From NCBI GenBank assembly GCA_017544125.1, contig JAFYET010000044.1:1-13570 (forward strand): DNA of 13,570 nt. The letters are read 5' to 3'. Made by a program: the position numbers and the translations under genes. Origin of the DNA: Ruminococcus sp. Lineage in GTDB: Bacteria > Bacillota > Clostridia > Oscillospirales > Ruminococcaceae. Positions 1 to 6,727 of this stretch are shown piece by piece. Below the pieces are notes generated by a model. It was given only the letters and a program-made list of their open reading frames with translations, did no database searches and was not told where the DNA came from. How positions within the stretch are numbered: position 1 is the first letter of the stretch; the number at the start of each line of letters is the position of its first letter.

Positions 1-188
<188 letters not shown>

Positions 189-193
189 TTAAT

Positions 194-222
194 ATTATAC
201 CATATTACATACTGTTTTTCAA
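194..222 (-). promoter_or_regulatory. Sigma-A promoter of rpsB
   Basis: On the minus strand there is a -35 TTGAAA (217-222), a spacer of exactly 17 nt and a perfect -10 TATAAT (194-199). Transcription would start near 187. The promoter lies only about 15 bp past the ymxH stop codon, and no terminator is visible between them, so rpsB could also receive readthrough from ymxH. Confidence 0.85.
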
Positions 223-236
223 GCGTTTTTTACATT

Positions 237-527
237 TTACCGTGCCAAATTTTCGACGGTGATGCTTCTTGATTTTGTGCATATCGCCGCATTATCGAAT
301 CTGACCAATACGGTATCCTCTCCGATGACCTCAATATCCTCACATTTGATAACTATATCCTGCTCTCTGCCCATCAGCCCGAATGCCCGTGGTCTGCCGA
401 ATATCACGATAGATATTACATTACCCGTGACCGAATCAAATTCTATATCATCCACATAACCGAGTTTAAGCCCGGTTTTGGCATTGATAACTTCTTTGTT
501 TCTTAGTTCGCTTAATGAGCAGATCAT
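237..527 (-). CDS. ymxH: YlmC/YmxH family sporulation-associated protein (PRC-barrel)
   Basis: This 96-residue protein starts MICSLSELRNKEVINAKTG and continues with a G-Y-V-D-D-I-E-F-D segment and an I-V-I-F-G-R-P-R-A-F-G-L motif. That is the pattern of the small PRC-barrel proteins called YlmC/YmxH, which lie next to sigG in many spore formers. Their molecular role is unknown. The ATG at 525-527 has GGAGG (537-541) 9 nt upstream. The gene follows the Spo0A-like gene by 55 bp with no terminator or obvious promoter between, so the two are probably cotranscribed. In Bacillus subtilis ylmC also follows sigG, after ylmA, so its position supports the family call. It is slightly longer than the usual 80 to 90 residues because of extra C-terminal residues after about position 80. 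The symbol is used in its family sense. Confidence 0.85.
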   Translation of the reverse strand: MICSLSELRNKEVINAKTGLKLGYVDDIEFDSVTGNVISIVIFGRPRAFGLMGREQDIVIKCEDIEVIGEDTVLVRFDNAAICTKSRSITVENLAR

Positions 528-582
528 TCTTTACCGCCTCCGTATCATCTTGGTAAATGATATGCAGGCACAGCTTCGTCTA

Positions 583-1425
583 TTACTGATTTATCCTGAA
601 ATGCTCATTAAGTGCTTTTCGCCTGTCATAATCAACTCTTTGCATATATGCTGCATAGTTACTGCCATATTGCAGTTTGACATTATCTGCTATTTTATTT
701 ATGAAGGCTGTGACAGTATACTTCTCTGTGGAATCCTTCGCAAGGTCGAAATAATAGACCTTAATGAGGGGGTCCATCCTGTTCTGGAATTCGTTCATAC
801 ATCTTCTTATAGCTGATTCTATCTGGTTGTATGTAATACTATATTTATTCTCGAGCACTTTATAAACGCCTGCGGTGAAGTTCTTTCTATAACCGCCCTC
901 TGCTGTTATGAGCGCTATCGCTTCCGATATCCACCTGAAGCCCTCATGGCTGTTGCTCAGACCTATAAATCTGCATTCATAGCTTATCTTTTGTCTTAGT
1001 AAAAACAGCAGCTTGTCGCAGGACATATCATTGTATTTCTCGATCCTTTCCAGCTCGATGATAATGCTTCTTCTTTCGCCGGTGGGGAAGAAGTTGAAGA
1101 AGAAATCATATGTGTTTATAGCGTTTTCCAGCTTTCTGCTCGTGCCTAAAGCAGCGTTGACGATAAGCGGGATGCGTCTGCCATTTTTCTTTTCAAAGCC
1201 CTTGTCAAAGTATTCTGCCAGCTCGATGACCTTATCTTTATTCTCAAAGTCACTTACCGAAAGAAGTATAAGGTCGCAGTTTGTGCAGACTGTCTGTCTG
1301 ATTATTTCTGACAGATCGGTGCTGCAATGAGTGATGATATAGCCGAAATCTGATAAGTCATTTTCGTATACCTCAAGCATCTTATTATCGCCGTTTACTA
1401 CTATTGCATTTAGTTCATAATCCAT
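583..1425 (-). CDS. Spo0A-like DNA-binding protein with degenerate receiver domain
   Basis: This 280-residue protein has two parts. Residues about 140-255 align by eye with the Spo0A C-terminal DNA-binding domain: E-G-F-R-W-I-S-E-A-I (161-170), then the helix-turn-helix part I-T-Y-N-Q-I-E-S-A-I-R-R (197-208, compare T-A-S-R-V-E-R-A-I-R-H in Bacillus), then T-A-F-I-N-K-I-A-D-N-V-K-L near 239-251 (compare S-E-F-I-A-M-V-A-D-K-L-R-L). Residues about 5-125 have the beta-alpha pattern of a response-regulator receiver, but the phosphoacceptor position holds Ser56 (in DLILLS), the first acidic-pocket Asp is Gly12, the conserved Thr is Asn90 and the conserved Lys is Asn111. It therefore probably cannot be phosphorylated by a phosphorelay and may act constitutively or respond to another signal. 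The ATG at 1423-1425 has AGGAG (1435-1439) 9 nt upstream. It sits between sigG and ymxH with its own promoter. Whether the genome also has a canonical Spo0A cannot be seen here. Confidence 0.8.
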   Translation of the reverse strand: MDYELNAIVVNGDNKMLEVYENDLSDFGYIITHCSTDLSEIIRQTVCTNCDLILLSVSDFENKDKVIELAEYFDKGFEKKNGRRIPLIVNAALGTSRKLENAINTYDFFFNFFPTGERRSIIIELERIEKYNDMSCDKLLFLLRQKISYECRFIGLSNSHEGFRWISEAIALITAEGGYRKNFTAGVYKVLENKYSITYNQIESAIRRCMNEFQNRMDPLIKVYYFDLAKDSTEKYTVTAFINKIADNVKLQYGSNYAAYMQRVDYDRRKALNEHFRINQ

Positions 1426-1456
1426 TTTTCAATTCTCCTGCCATATTTTTTTCTAT

Positions 1457-1485
1457 ATTATACCACATAAAATAACGGAATGCAA
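1457..1485 (-). promoter_or_regulatory. Sigma-A promoter of the Spo0A-like gene
   Basis: The minus strand shows -35 TTGCAT (1480-1485), a 17-nt spacer and a perfect -10 TATAAT (1457-1462), about 32 bp upstream of the Spo0A-like ATG. No 0A box (TGNCGAA) or sigma-H-like motif was seen in the 147-bp gap 1426-1572, which otherwise looks empty. The gene therefore appears to be transcribed by the vegetative holoenzyme independently of sigG. Confidence 0.75.
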
Positions 1486-1572
1486 AGGATTTCATCGGTT
1501 TTTGGCTAAAGTTTACGGTATATGTTTGTGCCATTCATTTAAAATCTATAATCGCCGAGAATAGCCGCCATA

Positions 1573-2352
1573 TTATGGTAATTCAAATTGCTTTTTGACT
1601 TTATTCAGCGCCCCTTTTTCAAGCCTTGACACCTGAGCCTGACTTATACCGACAGAATTTGCAACTTCCACCTGAGTTTTGCCGAGGAAATATCTCAGAT
1701 AAAGTATATCCTTTTCACGCTGTGGGAGTTTTTTTATAGTTTCCTTAACGCTTATCTCATCGAGCCAGTTATTAGCGTTGTCCCTGTCGCTCAGCTGGTC
1801 GATAACATAGAGAGTATCGCCCGCATCGGAATAAACAGGCTCATATATAGAAATAGGCTCATTGACCGCTTCAAGTGACTGTATTATCTCCCTTGCAGGA
1901 ATATCAGTAAGCCTTGAAAGCTCCTCGACAGACGGCTCACACTGATGCTTTTCCATATAGCTTTCCTTTGCCTTGAATGCCTTATAGGCTGTATCTCTGA
2001 CAGATCTGCTGACTCTGAGCGCTCCTCCGTCACGAAAGTAGCGCTTGCACTCCCCGAGAATAAGAGGTACGCAGTAGGAGCTGAACTTCACCCCCATATT
2101 GACATCAAACCGGTCAACAGCTTTGAGAAGCCCGATAGTACCCACCTCAAAAACATCATCGGGGTCATCGCCCCTTGTAAGGAACGGTTGTATTGTCCTT
2201 AGCACGAGCTTCAGGTTGCACATGACCATTTTATCCTTTGAGGCTTTATCGCCCTTTTGGGCTTTTCTGATAAGCTCTGTCTTTTCTTCCTCTGTCAACA
2301 CCGGTATTTTTGAAGTGTTTATCCCCGTTATCTGCACCTTAGAGTAATTCAT
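1573..2352 (-). CDS. sigG: RNA polymerase sporulation sigma factor SigG
   Basis: This is the late forespore sigma factor. The N-terminus MNYSKVQITGINTSKIPVL matches the SigG signature (MSRNKVEICGVDTSKLPVL in Bacillus), a segment specific to SigG. Region 2 follows (N-L-K-L-V-L-R-T-I, then E-V-G-T-I-G-L-L-K-A-V-D-R-F-D and V-K-F-S-S-Y-C-V-P-L-I-L-G-E), and the C-terminal region 4.2 helix-turn-helix reads Q-V-E-V-A-N-S-V-G-I-S-Q-A-Q-V-S-R-L-E-K. The frame is open back to an ATG at 2385, but I chose the ATG at 2350-2352. It gives 259 residues (Bacillus has 260), aligns with the family start and has an AAAGGG site 9 nt upstream, and the predicted transcription start (about 2386) leaves no leader for the longer form. 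It lies 78 bp downstream of sigE with its own sporulation-type promoter, as in Bacillus. Confidence 0.95.
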   Translation of the reverse strand: MNYSKVQITGINTSKIPVLTEEEKTELIRKAQKGDKASKDKMVMCNLKLVLRTIQPFLTRGDDPDDVFEVGTIGLLKAVDRFDVNMGVKFSSYCVPLILGECKRYFRDGGALRVSRSVRDTAYKAFKAKESYMEKHQCEPSVEELSRLTDIPAREIIQSLEAVNEPISIYEPVYSDAGDTLYVIDQLSDRDNANNWLDEISVKETIKKLPQREKDILYLRYFLGKTQVEVANSVGISQAQVSRLEKGALNKVKKQFELP

Positions 2353-2373
2353 ATTAAAATGCCCTTTCTTTAC

Positions 2374-2401
2374 GGAATTTATCATTTTATGATATCATTC
2401 C
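2374..2401 (-). repeat. 28-bp imperfect inverted repeat across the sigG promoter and leader
   Basis: On the minus strand GGAAT (2397-2401) pairs with ATTCC (2374-2378), and inside it TATCAT (2389-2394) pairs with ATGATA (2380-2385) around a three-base AAA centre. The repeat starts in the -10 element and covers the predicted transcription start. It could be an operator for a regulator of sigG timing or, in part, a 5' leader hairpin. AT-rich DNA makes short repeats fairly common, so the function is open. Confidence 0.45.
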
Positions 2402-2422
2402 CATAAACAAAGGACATTATAC
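2393..2422 (-). promoter_or_regulatory. Sigma-F/sigma-G-type promoter of sigG
   Basis: In the sigE-sigG gap the minus strand reads GTATA (2418-2422), 15 nt, then GGGAATGATA (2393-2402). This fits the sigma-F pattern GYATA-N15-GGNNANANTR as I recall it with one mismatch. The same bases also fit sigma-G: GTATA, 18 nt, then AATGATA against CATNHTA with one mismatch. In Bacillus sigG (spoIIIG) is transcribed first by sigma-F and then by sigma-G itself, so a dual promoter here is expected. The TATAAT embedded in GTATAATG lacks a matching -35, so vegetative use is unlikely. Consensus matching was by eye. Confidence 0.65.
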
Positions 2423-2430
2423 AGCTTTTG

Positions 2431-3141
2431 TCAGCATATCTTCTCTAAGTTTTTTCTGATAGAATTGATTATGCGCTTTTCAAGCCTGGATATATATGAT
2501 TGCGATATTCCCACGATATCGGCTACCTGCTTTTGTGTAAGCTCTTTTCTGCCGCCGAGACCAAAGCGCATTTCCATTATATCACGCTCACGCTTATCGA
2601 GCTTTTCTATTTCACCTTTGAGCAGCTCCCGCTCAACCTCGCTTTCTATGCCTGCACCAAGGCTGTCATCATTCTCACCTAAAATATCAGATAGCAGCAG
2701 CTCGTTGCCGTCCCAATCGACATTAAGTGGCTCGTCAATTGATATCTCGTTTCTGCGGTTGCTTGACTTTCTGAGATACATAAGTATTTCATTCTCGATA
2801 CAGCGTGAGGCATATGTGGCGAGCTTGATGTTTTTATCAACACAGAAGGTCTTTACCGCCTTTATAAGCCCTATCGTGCCAATTGAGATAAGGTCTTCCA
2901 TGCCTATCCCTGTTGACTCAAACTTTTTTGAGATATAGACCACCAGCCGCAGGTTATGAACTATAAGCAGATCTCTTGCCTTTTTATCATCTGTTTTCAT
3001 AAGTTCAAAGACCTTTGCTTCCTCTTCTTTGCCCAACGGCGGTGGAAGCGAATCAGCCCCGTTTATGTAGTCAACATAGTTTTCACAGCCTGTGTATTTA
3101 TAAAATAGCTTAAGTATGTATTCTTTTATTATTCCGAGCAC
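2431..3141 (-). CDS. sigE: RNA polymerase sporulation sigma factor SigE (pro-form)
   Basis: This is the early mother-cell sigma factor, made as an inactive precursor. The 236-residue sequence carries the SigE hallmarks: S-L-P-P-P-L after the pro-peptide, [59 protein letters not shown] and the region 4.2 helix [13 protein letters not shown]. By alignment with the Bacillus Tyr27/Tyr28 site, SpoIIGA should cut near Asp24-Tyr25, releasing an amphipathic N-terminal segment ([16 protein letters not shown]) that would hold the precursor at the membrane. The start is a GTG (3139-3141) with GGAGGAG (3148-3154) 6 nt upstream. It follows spoIIGA by 15 bp in the same transcript, so protease and substrate are made together. 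Confidence 0.96.
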   Translation of the reverse strand: MLGIIKEYILKLFYKYTGCENYVDYINGADSLPPPLGKEEEAKVFELMKTDDKKARDLLIVHNLRLVVYISKKFESTGIGMEDLISIGTIGLIKAVKTFCVDKNIKLATYASRCIENEILMYLRKSSNRRNEISIDEPLNVDWDGNELLLSDILGENDDSLGAGIESEVERELLKGEIEKLDKRERDIMEMRFGLGGRKELTQKQVADIVGISQSYISRLEKRIINSIRKNLEKIC

Positions 3142-3156
3142 CTGTGTCTCCTCCTT

Positions 3157-3987
3157 TTACATTATAAGCTCGGGGCTGAATATAGCCCTTGCTTTATTGC
3201 CGTTTTCTGATATAATACCGACGGCGCAGTCGATGCTTTTTTGCTGGCTGCCGCTTTCAATAACAGTAACGCTTGCACGGTCGGTAACGTTAATAAGCCC
3301 TTCTCCGCTGATAGTCGAGTAGGGGATACAGTGAAACCCCATTTCGCAGGCAATCTCAGCTCTGTCAAGCTCAAAATGATAATACAGCTCATCTGATACG
3401 ACTATAACAACGGGCTTTCCCGTAAAGGCATCTGTCAGGCTGTTTCCCGTGTCTGCTATAGCAGGAAGATAGTATTCGAGCTTTTCAATTCTTAAAAGTA
3501 TATGGTATCTTTTGCTCGGGCGAAAGCATTTTCTTTGTATGTATTCATATATACTCAGGGCGATATAGCATACGGTCGATGCAGCCATGAGCTTGAGCAG
3601 TGATATATCAAGATACACCGTCAGATTATTTATAAGTATTATCCTTCCTCTGCCTGTCTGCCATATAAGCAGACAAAGCCCTGCGAAGAGCAGATTTACG
3701 AGTATATATATAAAAGAGTATCTGATTAGCTTATCGACACTTTCAGCCTTGAATGTGATATACACGGTCAGAATTATTGTCAACAGCTTGACTAATGATA
3801 ACAGCACGCCCTCAAAAAAACTCTCGGCATACAAAACAGCAAGCAAAGATGATAAGCCCCCGACAGCTGAGCCGATAACTGCTCGTAAGCGCTCTGGTCT
3901 TATATGGATAAGCCTTGCTGTACACTCTATAAAAACCGCTGTAAGGCATATGTTTGTTATGATAAGTACATCAATATATATTTTCAC
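3157..3987 (-). CDS. spoIIGA: Sigma-E processing peptidase SpoIIGA
   Basis: This is a membrane aspartic protease that cleaves pro-SigE in the mother cell after the septal signal from SpoIIR. The N-terminal half is strongly hydrophobic, with about five membrane segments. The C-terminal half is soluble and carries the catalytic motif D-T-G-N-S-L-T-D, where Asp179 (counting from the GTG start) matches Asp183 of Bacillus, followed by G-K-P-V-V-I-V. The frame is open back to an ATG at 4020, but that ATG lies upstream of the -10 box of the promoter. I chose the GTG at 3985-3987: it has AGGGGG (3995-4000) 7 nt upstream and gives the start (M)KIYIDVL, which matches MKIYLDV in Bacillus. The length is then 276 residues, somewhat shorter than the Bacillus protein (about 309). 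Confidence 0.93.
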   Translation of the reverse strand: MKIYIDVLIITNICLTAVFIECTARLIHIRPERLRAVIGSAVGGLSSLLAVLYAESFFEGVLLSLVKLLTIILTVYITFKAESVDKLIRYSFIYILVNLLFAGLCLLIWQTGRGRIILINNLTVYLDISLLKLMAASTVCYIALSIYEYIQRKCFRPSKRYHILLRIEKLEYYLPAIADTGNSLTDAFTGKPVVIVVSDELYYHFELDRAEIACEMGFHCIPYSTISGEGLINVTDRASVTVIESGSQQKSIDCAVGIISENGNKARAIFSPELIM

Positions 3988-4008
3988 GCCGCTGCCCCCT
4001 ATGAATAA

Positions 4009-4042
4009 ATTATAAATCATATCGGCAGAAAACCGTGTCGAT
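4009..4042 (-). promoter_or_regulatory. spoIIG-type promoter with candidate 0A boxes
   Basis: The minus strand has a perfect -10 TATAAT (4009-4014) and a -35-like TCGACA (4036-4041; 5 of 6 to TTGACA) separated by 21 nt, too long for normal sigma-A use. The Bacillus spoIIG promoter is known for the same trait (22-nt spacing), which makes it depend on phosphorylated Spo0A. Two sites match the 0A box TGNCGAA in 6 of 7 positions: TGTCGAT on the plus strand (4036-4042), overlapping the -35, and TGCCGAT on the minus strand (4021-4027), in the spacer. The start of transcription would be near 4002, just before the spoIIGA ribosome binding site. Spo0A control is inferred from this architecture. Confidence 0.6.
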
Positions 4043-4056
4043 TTCAGCAGGCAGGC

Positions 4057-4087
4057 AAAATAAAACCGCCGGCTGTAATGCCGACGG
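4057..4087 (-). terminator. Intrinsic terminator after the M18 aminopeptidase gene
   Basis: On the minus strand, CCGTCGGC (4080-4087) pairs with GCCGGCGG (4066-4073) as an 8-bp stem with one G-U pair and a six-base loop, followed by TTTTATTTT (4057-4065). It ends the DUF951-prfA operon 13 bp after its last stop codon and lies 15 bp before the spoIIGA 0A-box region, shielding that promoter from readthrough. Confidence 0.9.
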
Positions 4088-4100
4088 TGAAAACTTATTA

Positions 4101-5513
4101 TTATTTATCTTCAAAGAAGCAGAGGAATGCTTTATAGCCGTTATATATATCATTCTTTGCGGTTATCTCAAAGGGGGCGTGCATTGAAAGTACGGGGACA
4201 CCTACGTCGATAACATCAATGTTGAGGTTTGCCACATACTGTGCGACTGTTCCGCCGCCGCCTGCATCTACCTTGCCGAGCTCGCCTGTCTGCCAGATAA
4301 CGCCGTTTTTGTCAAGCAGACTTCTTACTCTGCCCATAAACTCGGCTGATGCGTCAGATGTGCCGGATTTACCTCTTGAACCTGTAAACTTAGTAACGCA
4401 GATACCGTAGTTGAGATGTGCTGCGTTCTTGGTCTCGGTGGGCTCGGGGAATGTAGGGTCATAGGCTGCGTTTACATCAGCTGAGAGGCACTCTGAATTT
4501 GATATTACCTGTCTTTCATCAAAGCCGTGGGTCTTTGCAAGGTCAAATATGAAGTAGGGGAGATATGAGCTGTTAAGACCTGTATTGCCGTCGCTGCCTG
4601 TTTCTTCCTTGTCGGTAAGAACAGTGAGGGCGGTCTTTTCGGGAGCCTTGCAGTCAAGTATTGCTTCAAGTGCGGGGTAAGCACATACCCTGTCATCCTG
4701 ACCGTATGAACCTACCATGCTTCTGTCAAAGCCCACATCGGCAGCACCGAATGCAGGAACAGCCTCCAGCTCGGCTGATACGAAGTCATCTTCAATAATG
4801 CCGTACTTCTCATTGAGTATGCTCATTATATTGAGCTTTACCTTGTCGGAGATATCATCATCTCTGAAAGGTCTTGAGCCAATAAGAATGTTGAGCTCCT
4901 CACCCTTTACGATAGAGGGTGCAGGGCGCTTCATCTGCTCTGTTGCAAGGTGGGGGAGAAGGTCGGTTATGCAGAATACAGGGTCGTTCTTATCCTCACC
5001 GATATTAACTGTTACTTCCTTGCCGTCAGCCTTGATAATCACACCGTGGAGCGAGAGCGGTATAGTCGTCCACTGATATTTCTTTATACCGCCGTAGTAG
5101 TGGGTCTTGAAAAGTGCCAGTTCATCAGCTTCATAAAGCGGGTGCTGTTTAAGGTCTATCCTCGGTGAGTCGATATGTGCAACTGCAATGCGCACGCCCT
5201 CGCTAAGGGGCTTTTTACCCATTACGCAGAGAATTACGGCTTTCTTTCTGTTTACATAGTAGAACTTGTCGCCTGCTTTGTATTTCTTGCCGTATTCATA
5301 TTCCTTAAAGCCTTTTTTCTCAGCTCTCTTAACAGCCTCGATAACTGCTTCACGCTCGGTTTTTGCGCTGTTTAAGAACTTTTTATAGCCCTCGCAGAAC
5401 TTATCGGCTTTTGCTATATCCTCATCGCTCATCACAAGCCCCGAGTTTTTTGGGTTAGATAATAGCTTTTCCTTAAGCTGCTTTGCTTTGCTTTTCTGTT
5501 CCTTTTTCTCCAT
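4101..5513 (-). CDS. M18 family metallo-aminopeptidase
   Basis: This 470-residue protein is a cytosolic zinc aminopeptidase of the M18 (aspartyl/aminopeptidase I) family, which removes N-terminal residues from peptides as part of peptide turnover. The family's metal-ligand and catalytic motifs are all present in order: A-H-I-D-S-P-R (His113), G-Q-D-D-R-V-C-A (Asp273/274), D-K-E-E-T-G-S (Glu303/304), S-A-D-V-N-A-A-Y-D-P (Asp346) and S-M-H-A-P-F-E (His445). Length is typical. The Lys-rich first 20 residues vary in this family. The ATG at 5511-5513 has AAGGAGG (5523-5529) 9 nt upstream, placed inside the end of the lytic transglycosylase gene, with which it overlaps by 41 bp in another frame. 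It is the last gene of its operon. Substrate preference cannot be told from sequence. Confidence 0.93.
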   Translation of the reverse strand: MEKKEQKSKAKQLKEKLLSNPKNSGLVMSDEDIAKADKFCEGYKKFLNSAKTEREAVIEAVKRAEKKGFKEYEYGKKYKAGDKFYYVNRKKAVILCVMGKKPLSEGVRIAVAHIDSPRIDLKQHPLYEADELALFKTHYYGGIKKYQWTTIPLSLHGVIIKADGKEVTVNIGEDKNDPVFCITDLLPHLATEQMKRPAPSIVKGEELNILIGSRPFRDDDISDKVKLNIMSILNEKYGIIEDDFVSAELEAVPAFGAADVGFDRSMVGSYGQDDRVCAYPALEAILDCKAPEKTALTVLTDKEETGSDGNTGLNSSYLPYFIFDLAKTHGFDERQVISNSECLSADVNAAYDPTFPEPTETKNAAHLNYGICVTKFTGSRGKSGTSDASAEFMGRVRSLLDKNGVIWQTGELGKVDAGGGGTVAQYVANLNIDVIDVGVPVLSMHAPFEITAKNDIYNGYKAFLCFFEDK

Positions 5514-6132
5514 TGTTTTTATCCTCCTTCAGAATTGATTTATATGCATCGTATGCTTTTCTTACCTTTTTTATATAGTGGCTTGTCTGGTCGTTCTCAT
5601 CGGGTATCTGCTCTGTGCTGAAATCATTGGGGTTGATAGTGCCGTCCTCGATCCAGCTGTCAACGAGCCCCAGCCCGCAGTGATAGGCTGCCGCAGCGAG
5701 GTCTATCGAGCCGTCATACTTTTCAAGCAGGAAGCTAAGATAATAGGTGCCGTATTTGATATTTGTCTCAGGGTCAAACATTACGTCAAAGTTATATTCG
5801 CTTTCATCGCCTAAGCGGTATTTGACCCAGCTGTAAGCATCCTCCATAAGCTGCATAAGACCTCTTGCGCCTACGTTTGATACAGCATTTTCATCAAAGC
5901 CGCTTTCGGTTTTGATAACTGCGTATATGAATTCAGGCTCTACATTAAACTGCCTGCTGTATTTAAGCACATATTCCTCATATGAAGTGGGGTAGGTGAA
6001 TTCCTGCGGACCTATATAGCCCTTCTTTTTATAGAACATAAAGCACACAAAGACACCTATTGCGAGAATGATCGCCATTATCGCAAGTATGGCGCTCTTT
6101 GCAGCTTCGTTTTTCTTTTTCCTTTTAGCCAT
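5473..6132 (-). CDS. Membrane-anchored lytic transglycosylase (SLT domain, GH23-like)
   Basis: This 219-residue protein has a short Lys-rich cytoplasmic tail, one membrane segment (about residues 14-34) and an extracellular SLT domain (about 50-200). Lytic transglycosylases cut the MurNAc-GlcNAc bond of peptidoglycan without water, leaving 1,6-anhydro ends. The catalytic Glu is probably Glu76 in A-V-I-K-T-E-S-G-F, followed by the family motif G-A-R-G-L-M-Q-L-M (88-96). The usual A-Y-N-A-G motif reads A-Y-H-C-G (149-153), a notable change near the active site. A charged low-complexity tail (K-E-D-K-N-N-G-E-K) ends the protein and is encoded where the next gene overlaps. The ATG (6130-6132) overlaps the coaE stop region by 8 bp, with AAGGAC upstream. 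A place in cell-wall growth or division is inferred; nothing ties it to sporulation except distance. Confidence 0.9.
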   Translation of the reverse strand: MAKRKKKNEAAKSAILAIMAIILAIGVFVCFMFYKKKGYIGPQEFTYPTSYEEYVLKYSRQFNVEPEFIYAVIKTESGFDENAVSNVGARGLMQLMEDAYSWVKYRLGDESEYNFDVMFDPETNIKYGTYYLSFLLEKYDGSIDLAAAAYHCGLGLVDSWIEDGTINPNDFSTEQIPDENDQTSHYIKKVRKAYDAYKSILKEDKNNGEKGTEKQSKAA

Positions 6133-6727
6133 TTACCATTGTCCTTATTTTTGATATGATGTTTGTTGTCTCTTTGTCAAGTGCAGCTTTGTCAAAGCTG
6201 TTGTTGATAATATACTGACAGTGTATTTTAAAGAAATCATCATTTCTTTGCGATGAGAAACGCTTATCTATCATCTCATCGCTGATGTTGTCTCTCTGCC
6301 TTATCCTTGTCTTTCGTATATCGATATCGGCAGTTACGCCAATAATCAAGTCACAGATGTTATCCATGCCCGCTTCAAAAAGTGTCGGCGCATCGAGTAT
6401 GATAGCCTGATAGCCGTTTGAGCTGTAAAGTGATATAAGGTCATTCACCCTTTGGGTTATGAAAGGGTATATTATGCTTTCATACTCTCGCAGCTTTTCT
6501 TTATCAGAAAACACTATCCCTGCCATTTTACGTCTGTCAAGTACCAGCTTATCGGAAACGGCTTCGGGGAAGCGCTTTTTTATCAGCTCGTTGCAAAGGC
6601 TGCCGTCTGCAGTAACTTCTTTTGCTATACTGTCGCAGTCAATAACAGCAAAGCCCTCCTGCAAGCTGAGTTTGCGGCTCACGGTGGATTTTCCTGCACC
6701 GCTCTGTCCTGTTAAACCTATTATCAT
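6125..6727 (-). CDS. coaE: Dephospho-CoA kinase
   Basis: This protein catalyses the last step of coenzyme A synthesis, the ATP-dependent phosphorylation of dephospho-CoA at the 3'-hydroxyl. The 200-residue sequence begins MIIGLTGQSGAGKST, the CoaE P-loop, followed by F-A-V-I-D-C-D-S-I-A-K (Asp30 and Asp32, the catalytic and acceptor-binding region), the CoA-domain segment Y-P-F-I-T-Q-R-V and a lid with R-I-R-Q-R-D. Length fits the family (about 195 to 210). Its ATG overlaps the sua5 stop codon by 4 bp (ATGA), a typical sign of translational coupling, and an AGGTGA site lies just upstream. Confidence 0.95.
   Translation of the reverse strand: MIIGLTGQSGAGKSTVSRKLSLQEGFAVIDCDSIAKEVTADGSLCNELIKKRFPEAVSDKLVLDRRKMAGIVFSDKEKLREYESIIYPFITQRVNDLISLYSSNGYQAIILDAPTLFEAGMDNICDLIIGVTADIDIRKTRIRQRDNISDEMIDKRFSSQRNDDFFKIHCQYIINNSFDKAALDKETTNIISKIRTMVNG

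Noticed and set aside
251..257. TTCGACG, a 6-of-7 match to an inverted 0A box
   Set aside because: It lies inside the ymxH coding end, is a single site and has no promoter placed to use it; a chance match is likely.
2416..2421. TATAAT as a vegetative -10 box for sigG
   Set aside because: No -35-like hexamer stands 16 to 18 nt upstream on the minus strand; the bases are better explained as part of the sigma-F/sigma-G -35 GTATA.
2465..2938. 157-residue plus-strand open frame opposite sigE
   Set aside because: Serine-rich translation antisense to the conserved sigma factor, with no promoter or family resemblance; a shadow frame.
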